Source: Deferribacteraceae bacterium UBA1873 (GTDB lineage Bacteria; Chrysiogenota; Deferribacteres; Deferribacterales; Flexistipitaceae). Taken from it: 7,739 nt of DNA. The notes under the pieces were generated by a model. It was not told where the DNA came from. It worked only from the letters and a program-made list of their open reading frames with translations, and did no database searches. How positions within the stretch are numbered: position 1 is the stretch's first letter; each line of letters begins with the position of its first letter. Made by a program: the position numbers and the translations under genes. Location: positions 11,788 through 19,526 of the forward strand of contig DDHP01000004.1 in the NCBI GenBank assembly GCA_002338145.1. The letters run 5' to 3'. This document shows, piece by piece, positions 1-5,285 of this stretch.

Positions 1-594
1 ATATGCAGACAAACAGGTTTTATGGGCAGCAATGTGGAGTATGTTTTCAGCGACAGTGAAATTTTTGCCGATTTTTTCACAAAATACTATCTGGACTATG
101 AGCCGGAAAACTGCTTTGCAGCTCTGGCGGATGGTAAAATTGCAGGTTATATTATAGGATCTTTTCATCCTGTAAGATATTTGTTTTTAGGTATGTTTTT
201 TACAAACATTAAACTTTTTTTCAGGCTTATGCTGAGTTTTTCTAAGGGTAAACTGACTAAAAATGACAGAAACTTTTTGAAGTGGTTCTTTCTTAAAGGA
301 TTCAGAGAAACACCACGTATACCTCTCATGGCAGCTCACTTTCACATGAATATTGCAAAAAAATACCGAGATGGCAGTGTTTCACTGAAATTACTGAAGA
401 CACTGCTGTCAAAGGCTGAAGAGAACGGTGTTCATAGAATTGCCTTTCAAACGCAGATTTATGATGACAGAAGAGGTGTGCGTACATTTGAAAGATTTGG
501 CTTTAAACTGTTTGATTCAAGGAGAACAACTAAATTTGACAAGATATTGGATAAAAATGTTTACATTGCCACCTTTATAAAGGACGTTACCTGA
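1..594 (+). CDS. GNAT-family N-acyltransferase, 5' end missing
   Basis: A GNAT acyltransferase, expected to move an acyl group from acyl-CoA to an amine. The first ATG is at 22, but the frame is open back to base 1 and the seven preceding codons (ICRQTGF) continue the fold, so the true start is upstream and the gene is partial. Residues below are counted from the ATG at 22. An acidic aromatic stretch with YYLDYEPE (22-29) precedes the beta strands CFAALADGKIAGYIIGS (31-47). A basic, aromatic insert follows at about 50-100, including a hydrophobic run near 53-73 that could touch membrane. The acetyl-CoA region is HFHMNIAKKYRDGSVSLKLL (106-125), and FERFGFKLF (156-164) is the usual C-terminal GNAT motif. 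The CoA loop deviates from Q/RxxGxG/A, with Val120 where Gly or Ala is expected. The stop lies 1 nt before the deacetylase-like gene, so the two are co-transcribed. The substrate is unknown; an envelope amino sugar or lipid amine is inferred from context. Confidence 0.8.
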   Translation: MCRQTGFMGSNVEYVFSDSEIFADFFTKYYLDYEPENCFAALADGKIAGYIIGSFHPVRYLFLGMFFTNIKLFFRLMLSFSKGKLTKNDRNFLKWFFLKGFRETPRIPLMAAHFHMNIAKKYRDGSVSLKLLKTLLSKAEENGVHRIAFQTQIYDDRRGVRTFERFGFKLFDSRRTTKFDKILDKNVYIATFIKDVT

Positions 595-595
595 A

Positions 596-1345
596 ATGTC
601 CGGTAAATTCTTTGTTGTTTCCCTGCACGATGTCCATGCAGGAAATTACCATATCTTTAACGAGTTCATAAAAAAGCTGAATGAGTTAGGTGTCTATTTT
701 GTTTCTTTACTTGTAGTCCCCTACATGCACAAAGAACATGATTTATCTTTCGACCTGAAATTTGTCCGATGGCTTAAGGGGAAACAGTCTCAGGGGCATG
801 AAATTGTATTGCACGGATATTACCATTATGAAGAGATTAAAAAAGACAGTATAATTAAAAATATCATAAGCAGTATTTACACCGCACATGAGGGAGAATT
901 CTACAGAATTAGCTATGATGATGCAGAAAGCAGAATCAGGAAAGGTTTGGAGTTATTCCGTTGCAACGGCTTGAAAGCTTATGGCTTTGTGGCACCGGCC
1001 TGGCTTGCTAACGATAATGCAGTTAAAGTCTTAAAAAACACAGGTGTAGCCTATACTACTAAATTAACAGGTATTTTACTGCTGAAATCAGATATATTTA
1101 TTAAAGCCCCTGTTTTATCATTCACTTCACGCAGTCCTTTGAGAAAGCTTCTCTCAATCTTATGGGCAAGGCTTTTCAGGTTTATTTCCGGTTTTTTCCC
1201 AATTGTGAGAGTGTCGGTGCACCCCGGTGATCTGGAAACATCCTTTTTGAAAGAACAGCTTTTATCAGAGATAGTTCACCTGAAAAAAAGAAGGAATTGT
1301 TTAACATACAAGGAGTTATTGGACTTATATGCAGAATCAGACTGA
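596..1345 (+). CDS. DUF2334 / polysaccharide deacetylase-like protein
   Basis: A 249-residue protein of the carbohydrate esterase 4-like DUF2334 group, expected to use a metal to remove an acetyl or other acyl group from an amino sugar. The CE4-type motifs appear in order: SLHDV (9-13, with His11-Asp12), the metal-binding pair His73 and His77 in LHGYYH, the aromatic-proline strand FVAPAWL (131-137), and the late SVHPGD motif (207-212) with His209. There is no signal peptide; the N-terminus runs directly into the first beta strand, so a cytoplasmic location is likely. A hydrophobic basic segment at about 182-206 could associate with membrane. The start ATG is preceded by AAGGA at 580-584, 11 nt upstream, and lies 1 nt after the GNAT stop. 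The end overlaps the next gene by 17 nt. Being cytoplasmic and next to a GNAT enzyme and a UPF0104 membrane protein, it more likely acts on a lipid-linked precursor than on finished polysaccharide. Family assignment is fairly sure; the substrate is not. Confidence 0.82.
   Translation: MSGKFFVVSLHDVHAGNYHIFNEFIKKLNELGVYFVSLLVVPYMHKEHDLSFDLKFVRWLKGKQSQGHEIVLHGYYHYEEIKKDSIIKNIISSIYTAHEGEFYRISYDDAESRIRKGLELFRCNGLKAYGFVAPAWLANDNAVKVLKNTGVAYTTKLTGILLLKSDIFIKAPVLSFTSRSPLRKLLSILWARLFRFISGFFPIVRVSVHPGDLETSFLKEQLLSEIVHLKKRRNCLTYKELLDLYAESD
1310..1315 (+). promoter_or_regulatory. Shine-Dalgarno inside the deacetylase gene
   Basis: AAGGAG lies within the last codons of the deacetylase-like gene, 13 nt before the ATG at 1329. 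The spacing is slightly long, but no other in-frame start is seen nearby. It supports the 17-nt overlapping start and translational coupling of the membrane protein gene. Confidence 0.55.
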
Positions 1346-2378
1346 TTTAAGAAAATCAATAAAAAGGATACTTAAGTGGTCACTGTTTGCTGCCGGGATA
1401 TCTGTTTCTGTTATAACGGTAATTCTTTTTCTGAACCGGAATAAATTAAGCTTTGGCTTTGCTTTAAATATGGATTATAAAATCTGGTATCTACTGTTTT
1501 TTATGACTTTTTTTGCATGGTTTTCCAAAAGCCTCAGGTTGTTTACTCTTTTAAAGGCATTGGATTATCCGGTGATTTTACGAAAATCTTTTATGATATC
1601 TTTTTCATCTGAATTTGCAGTGGCTGCCACCCCTTCCGGCTTTGGGGGCAATGTGGTTCAGTTCGCTTTTTTGAAGAAAACCGGCTTGTCTCCTTCAGAA
1701 ATTATAAGTGTAGTTGCATTGGAGAATCTAATAGATATTATGATTTTTATTATACTTTTTATTCCCATCTTCTTTGTTTTTTATGGAAACAATTTACTAA
1801 ATCAATTTTTGGGTATTGCGGAGAATAAACTTATTATTCCGGCTCTGCTCAATCATTTGGAAATTGCTGCAGCAATTGTTTTGTTTTGCTTTATAATTTT
1901 ATCGATAATAATGTTAAAGTTTAAAAGGAAGTTGATTGCTTTTTTTGAAAAATTCAATGTGCTGGCTGAAATAAAGAAAAGTTACAGCTGTTTTAAAGAA
2001 TTGTTCCGCAGAAGAAAATCCGCTTTAATTGCAGTAAGCTTCTTTAGTTTTACTCAGTGGATATGTAGGTATGGAATCTTGCCTCTTATCGCTTATGAAT
2101 TAGGAGCTGATGAGGGTGTTTTTTTTCTTTTTTTGATTCAGGGGATATTTATATCAATAGGCCATATGCTTTTTCTCCCGGGCGGCTCCGGTGGAGTTGA
2201 AATAATGGCTTCAGCAGTACTTACATTTTTCCTTCCGGTACAACTCATAGGAATGACTGTAATATTATGGCGTTTTTTTACATACTATATGTATTTACTC
2301 TTGGGCGGGGTTGTGTTTGGTATATCTGTTCATTATTTTGACACTTTTCCGCTTAAAAATAACAAAGCTTACCTTTAG
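1329..2378 (+). CDS. UPF0104 / LPG_synthase_TM family membrane protein
   Basis: A 349-residue polytopic inner-membrane protein of the family that includes the flippase/synthase domain of lysylphosphatidylglycerol synthase MprF and the hopanoid-associated protein HpnL. A short basic N-terminus (RKSIKRILK, 8-16) precedes the first membrane helix at about 17-35. Further hydrophobic segments lie near 51-68, 124-152, 177-197, 231-250, 262-281, 293-311 and 317-335. Family hallmarks are visible: ATPSGFGGNVVQ (100-111) matches the first conserved Pro/Gly motif, PGGSGGVE (284-291) matches the PGGxGxxE motif, and LWRFFTYYMYLLLG (313-326) is the typical terminal Arg-aromatic helix. The length is typical of stand-alone members. 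No C-terminal aminoacyl-transferase domain is present, so this is not a full MprF. Its location at the end of an operon with a GNAT enzyme and a deacetylase suggests lipid or lipid-linked sugar transport or transfer. The family is clear; the substrate is unknown. Confidence 0.88.
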   Translation: MQNQTDLRKSIKRILKWSLFAAGISVSVITVILFLNRNKLSFGFALNMDYKIWYLLFFMTFFAWFSKSLRLFTLLKALDYPVILRKSFMISFSSEFAVAATPSGFGGNVVQFAFLKKTGLSPSEIISVVALENLIDIMIFIILFIPIFFVFYGNNLLNQFLGIAENKLIIPALLNHLEIAAAIVLFCFIILSIIMLKFKRKLIAFFEKFNVLAEIKKSYSCFKELFRRRKSALIAVSFFSFTQWICRYGILPLIAYELGADEGVFFLFLIQGIFISIGHMLFLPGGSGGVEIMASAVLTFFLPVQLIGMTVILWRFFTYYMYLLLGGVVFGISVHYFDTFPLKNNKAYL

Positions 2379-2464
2379 TACTTTTTAGGAAAATTTTGCA
2401 AAAATATTACATTTTTAAATTTTTTTTATGTTAATTTGAATAAATTTCAACAGTGGAGTAAATA
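2379..2464 (+). promoter_or_regulatory. AT-rich leader, probable promoter of the sixA operon
   Basis: This 86-nt gap is the only substantial break in the forward gene series, so a promoter for the downstream unit would most simply sit here. It is extremely AT-rich, with a run of eight T at 2420-2427. Weak sigma-70-like hexamers exist (TTGCAA at 2396-2401, ATTACA at 2406-2411, TATGTT at 2427-2432), but no pair has both good matches and good spacing. A 15-nt inverted repeat, TTGAA-N5-TTCAA, lies at 2436-2450. GGAG at 2455-2458 is a Shine-Dalgarno 6 nt before the sixA ATG. The promoter call is by position, not by a convincing motif. Confidence 0.35.
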
Positions 2465-2926
2465 ATGAAAATATATTTTATAAGGCATGCCCATGCAATA
2501 AGCAGAAATGATTTTGATGGCGATGATTTATACAGGCCTTTAAGTGAAAAAGGAATAGTAAGAGCAGAAAAAGCATTCAGCAACTTTAGCAGCCTTTTTA
2601 AAAAGCCCGATGTTATAATAAGCTCTCAGGCAGTAAGAGCCAAAGAAACTGCGGAAATATTGAAAAGATACTGTGAATGCGATTTATATGAAGATCCGCT
2701 GATTAATCCCGGTGCCGATTTTCTGGATTATGAAAGTGTTATTAAGACATACGACGATGATACTGATAAAGTTTTAGCAGTGGTAGGACATGAGCCGGAT
2801 ATGACAAAATTTATTTCCTTTTACATTGCTGAAGGTGAACTGTATTTAATCTTGAAAAAGGGCGGTATTTGTTATGTGGATAATAAATCTTTAATGGGGT
2901 TGATACAGCAAAAATTGTTGTTATGA
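2465..2926 (+). CDS. sixA: SixA-type phosphohistidine phosphatase
   Basis: A 153-residue stand-alone histidine-phosphatase-superfamily protein. SixA enzymes remove phosphate from phosphohistidine on phosphorelay or phosphotransferase proteins, through a phosphohistidine intermediate. All catalytic elements are visible: the nucleophile motif Arg7-His8 in FIRHAHA, the RPLSEKG segment (24-30) typical of SixA, the second arginine Arg58 in SSQAVRAKETAE (53-64), and the second histidine His109 in VVGHEP (106-111). The LKKGGICYVD strand (130-139) matches the KG(A/G) segment near the SixA C-terminus. The size agrees with SixA (about 160 residues) rather than longer phosphoglycerate mutases. The protein is cytoplasmic, with no signal peptide. 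It is the first gene after an AT-rich gap and overlaps the CHAD gene by 4 nt (ATGA). SixA genes are recurrent neighbours of CHAD genes, so the physiological target may lie in phosphate or polyphosphate metabolism. Family confidence is high; the target is unknown. Confidence 0.9.
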   Translation: MKIYFIRHAHAISRNDFDGDDLYRPLSEKGIVRAEKAFSNFSSLFKKPDVIISSQAVRAKETAEILKRYCECDLYEDPLINPGADFLDYESVIKTYDDDTDKVLAVVGHEPDMTKFISFYIAEGELYLILKKGGICYVDNKSLMGLIQQKLLL

Positions 2927-4431
2927 ATTTAAATCTGCTCAGTAAATCATCTGTTTTTTTGACAATGCATGAAGAGCTTGATTTGGCACTTAAAAAGTGC
3001 ACAGAATACTCTTTTGATTTATTTAATACAAAAAAGTCTGACATAATCGTTTACGATTCCTTTGACGGAAGATTGCTATCAAAAGATATCCTGCTTTTTC
3101 ATAGCGGCGAAAATTTTTATCTATTAAACCCAAAAAATAAAAAGTATAATTTTTTTGAATTCAACCACTCTTCGAACGTATTTAAGATTCCTGAGTTGAA
3201 GGATGAGAAAATAAAAAAGATACTGTCACCATTTTCAGTTAAGGCGCTTATGCCCCTTTTATCAATAAACGGGGTTATAACTGTATATAACCTCAAAAAT
3301 AGTGACAAAAAGACCATTGCCAAGTGTAAGAAATGTCAACTTGATGATGAATTTTTTACGTTCCTTGTTATTACTCCATTAAAAGGTTTTAAGAATGAAA
3401 CGGATGAATTTGTTAACCTGCTAAAATCTTTTGGTCTGAACTACAGCAAGGGGGATATTGTTCGTGAATTGATTAACATATACCCGAAATTGCATGTTAC
3501 ATATTCTAATAAAATACAGACAGTCTTAAAACAGGATGATCTATCAGATCAAGCTGTGGCTTTGATTATTACTGAGCTTTTGAAAAAAGCGGAAGCCAAT
3601 ATAGATGGAATTCTTCACGACTATGATACGGAATTTTTGCACGATTACAGGGTATCTCTCCGAAAAGCAAGATCGATTCTGAGTGAAGTGGGGGATGTAT
3701 TCGATAAGGAAAAAACTAAATATTTCAGAGGGATCCTTAAAACATTTGCCCAAATCACCAATAATTTAAGGGATATAGATGTTTATCTGCTCAAAATCCC
3801 GGAATTTAAAGAGGAGTTGCCGGAACATTTACGTTACGGACTGGAGGATGTTGAGAGTTATCTACGAATGCTTAGAGAAAGTGAGACTAAGAAGGTTAAT
3901 AATTTTCTTCAAAGTACCGAATTTAAAGCAAATTTTGGGGAAGCTGTGGATTTTTTTCAGAAGGGATATACTGATTATCCTGGTGAATTGGCAGGAAAAA
4001 GGATTTATGATGTAGCTGCTGATGCTATTAATAGCTGCCTTGGAGGTCATGTAAGACGTGTAAAAAAATCAAAATCCATGACCCCTGAGACATTGCATAA
4101 ACTGCGAATAGATTTCAAGAAGCTCAGATACCTCATTGAGGCTTTCGGAAATGTTGTCTACGGGGAAAAAACAGAGGCACTTTTGGATAAACTGAAAAAA
4201 TTTCAGGATGAAATCGGTCTTTACCACGATTTTCACAATCATATAATTATGTTAAATTATATTTTGAATGAAATGTCTGATAAAAATGACTATACTGAAA
4301 AAACAGTAAAGCAGCTGGAAAAGATCTTTACCAGGAAAAGGGATAAATTAGAAAAGAAAGTGCTTGAGCGTCTTGAGAGATTTTTACAAAAGAAAAATAT
4401 CAGCAGATATAAACCCCGGAGTTTGAAATGA
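2923..4431 (+). CDS. CHAD protein with degenerate CYTH-like N-terminus
   Basis: A 502-residue cytoplasmic protein. CHAD is a helical, His- and Lys/Arg-rich domain known to bind polyphosphate. It spans about 205-490, with hallmarks HDYRVSLRKARSIL (240-253), NNLRDIDVYL (280-289), LHKLRIDFKKLRYLIEAF (391-408) and FQDEIGLYHDFHNH (427-440). Residues 1-175 look like a worn CYTH (triphosphate tunnel) domain: YDSFDGRLLSKDILL (44-58) resembles the CYTH YxDTxDxxLxxxGxxL strand, NGVITVYNLKNSDKKTIAK (116-134) resembles the next hairpin, and TPLKGFKNETDEFVNLL (151-167) resembles the late E-x-E-L-K-G segment. The N-terminal ExExK motif is absent and few tunnel charges remain, so catalysis is unlikely. CYTH-CHAD fusions of about 500 residues are a known architecture. 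The start codon overlaps the sixA stop (ATGA) and has no good Shine-Dalgarno, so translation is probably coupled. The C-terminus is strongly basic and overlaps the ParA gene by 4 nt. The CHAD call is firm; the CYTH call is inferred from motif order. Confidence 0.88.
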   Translation: MNLNLLSKSSVFLTMHEELDLALKKCTEYSFDLFNTKKSDIIVYDSFDGRLLSKDILLFHSGENFYLLNPKNKKYNFFEFNHSSNVFKIPELKDEKIKKILSPFSVKALMPLLSINGVITVYNLKNSDKKTIAKCKKCQLDDEFFTFLVITPLKGFKNETDEFVNLLKSFGLNYSKGDIVRELINIYPKLHVTYSNKIQTVLKQDDLSDQAVALIITELLKKAEANIDGILHDYDTEFLHDYRVSLRKARSILSEVGDVFDKEKTKYFRGILKTFAQITNNLRDIDVYLLKIPEFKEELPEHLRYGLEDVESYLRMLRESETKKVNNFLQSTEFKANFGEAVDFFQKGYTDYPGELAGKRIYDVAADAINSCLGGHVRRVKKSKSMTPETLHKLRIDFKKLRYLIEAFGNVVYGEKTEALLDKLKKFQDEIGLYHDFHNHIIMLNYILNEMSDKNDYTEKTVKQLEKIFTRKRDKLEKKVLERLERFLQKKNISRYKPRSLK

Positions 4432-5171
4432 AAATTATTGCGCTGTACAGTATCAAAGGGGGTGTGGGTAAAACAGCAACAGCTGTAAATCTGGCATATG
4501 AAGCTTCAAAAGAAAGACAGACATTGTTGTGGGATTGGGATCCACAAGCTTCAGCCACGTTTTACCTTCGGATAAAGCCTGAGATAAAAGGTAAAACCAG
4601 TAACATTATTACGAAAAAAAGCTATTATCAAAAAAATATAAAGGCAACTGATTTTCCCCGTTTTGACCTTTTGCCTGCTGATTTTTTGCTTAGGGACTTA
4701 GATTTTATGTTATCTGAAATGAAATATTCGAAAAAAGATCTGAAGAAAAAATTAACCGGGATATTTAATGATTATGAATATGTTTTTATAGATTCGCCTC
4801 CGTCTGCATCAGTGCTGTCAAAGTATCTGCTTTATATTTCTGATATTGTGTTGATCCCTCTGATACCTACAGTATTATCATTAAGGACGTATAATATGTT
4901 AAAATCCGAAATTGCCGATAAAAAATCACGAAACAAAATATTCACTTTTTTCTCAATGGTGGATAAAAGAAAAAAAATGCATAACGTCATTATGGAAGAT
5001 ATTAGAAAAAACGAAGATAACCTTTTGGATGTGGCAATACCTTATTCTGCTGTTACTGAAAAAATGGGTGTTGAGAGGGTACCTGTCCAGGTGATTGAAC
5101 CGAAAAGCACAGCATCATCAGCTTATAATAAGTTGTGGAAAGCATTGTTTGAATCAGAGATTCTAAAATAG
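4428..5171 (+). CDS. ParA/MinD-family ATPase, orphan
   Basis: A 247-residue ParA-type P-loop ATPase. These dimerise on ATP, bind the nucleoid or membrane, and position cargo such as plasmids, chromosomes, chemoreceptor arrays or microcompartments. The deviant Walker A is KGGVGKT (10-16), with signature Lys10 and catalytic Lys15. The A' motif is LLWDWDPQASAT (33-44) with Asp38, and Walker B is VFIDSPPS (119-126) with Asp122. The segment IPLIPTVLSLRTY (143-155) is a further ParA-like region. There is no N-terminal helix-turn-helix extension, so it belongs to the short chromosomal/cargo class rather than the P1 ParA type. It has no amphipathic C-terminal helix of MinD type that I can see. The ATG overlaps the CHAD stop (ATGA), with GGAG at 4418-4421 placed 6 nt upstream. 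No ParB gene follows; the (+) unit ends here. The overlapping CHAD gene suggests a non-DNA cargo, perhaps polyphosphate, but this is inference. Confidence 0.88.
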   Translation: MKIIALYSIKGGVGKTATAVNLAYEASKERQTLLWDWDPQASATFYLRIKPEIKGKTSNIITKKSYYQKNIKATDFPRFDLLPADFLLRDLDFMLSEMKYSKKDLKKKLTGIFNDYEYVFIDSPPSASVLSKYLLYISDIVLIPLIPTVLSLRTYNMLKSEIADKKSRNKIFTFFSMVDKRKKMHNVIMEDIRKNEDNLLDVAIPYSAVTEKMGVERVPVQVIEPKSTASSAYNKLWKALFESEILK

Positions 5172-5228
5172 TTCTCGCTTGCAAAGTCTTTATATTCTTT
5201 AAAAATGAGATACCAATCTAAACTTTAA

Positions 5229-5266
5229 ATTCCCCTGCTGAATAGATTTTTACTCAACAGGGGAAT
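5229..5266. terminator. Hairpin between convergent operons
   Basis: The left arm ATTCCCCTGCTGA (5229-5241) and right arm TCAACAGGGGAAT (5254-5266) form a 13-bp stem with a 12-nt loop. The single irregular position is C/A in plus-strand RNA and a G-U wobble in minus-strand RNA, so the stem is better in the minus orientation. The minus-strand transcript then runs into a moderately U-rich stretch (TTTAAAGTTTAG); the plus side has no U-tract. It lies 57 nt after the ParA stop and 19 nt after the propeller-gene stop. It fits a terminator mainly serving the minus operon, possibly both. Nothing else is seen in 5172-5285. Confidence 0.65.
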
Positions 5267-5285
5267 GACAGATATGGTGTTGGAG

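Noticed and set aside
22..24. ATG at 22 as the start of the GNAT gene
   Set aside because: The frame is open to base 1, upstream codons read as a natural continuation of the family N-terminus, and no Shine-Dalgarno precedes this ATG.
1329..2378. Calling the membrane protein MprF (lysylphosphatidylglycerol synthase)
   Set aside because: Only the membrane domain is present; the C-terminal aminoacyl-transferase domain is missing, so the substrate cannot be assigned.
2400..2427. Possible intrinsic terminator after the UPF0104 gene (AAAAAT / ATTTTT stem and T-run)
   Set aside because: The 6-bp stem is only A-T pairs and would be very weak. The T-run is more simply part of an AT-rich leader.
2811..4050. 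Small open frames on both strands inside the sixA and CHAD genes
   Set aside because: They are 60-80 residues, lie inside well-supported domains in another frame, have no family motifs, and are expected by chance in AT-rich coding DNA.
4428..5171. ParA as evidence of a plasmid or integrative element
   Set aside because: No parB, replication, integrase or transfer gene is visible, and the ATGA overlap with the CHAD gene argues for a chromosomal operon.
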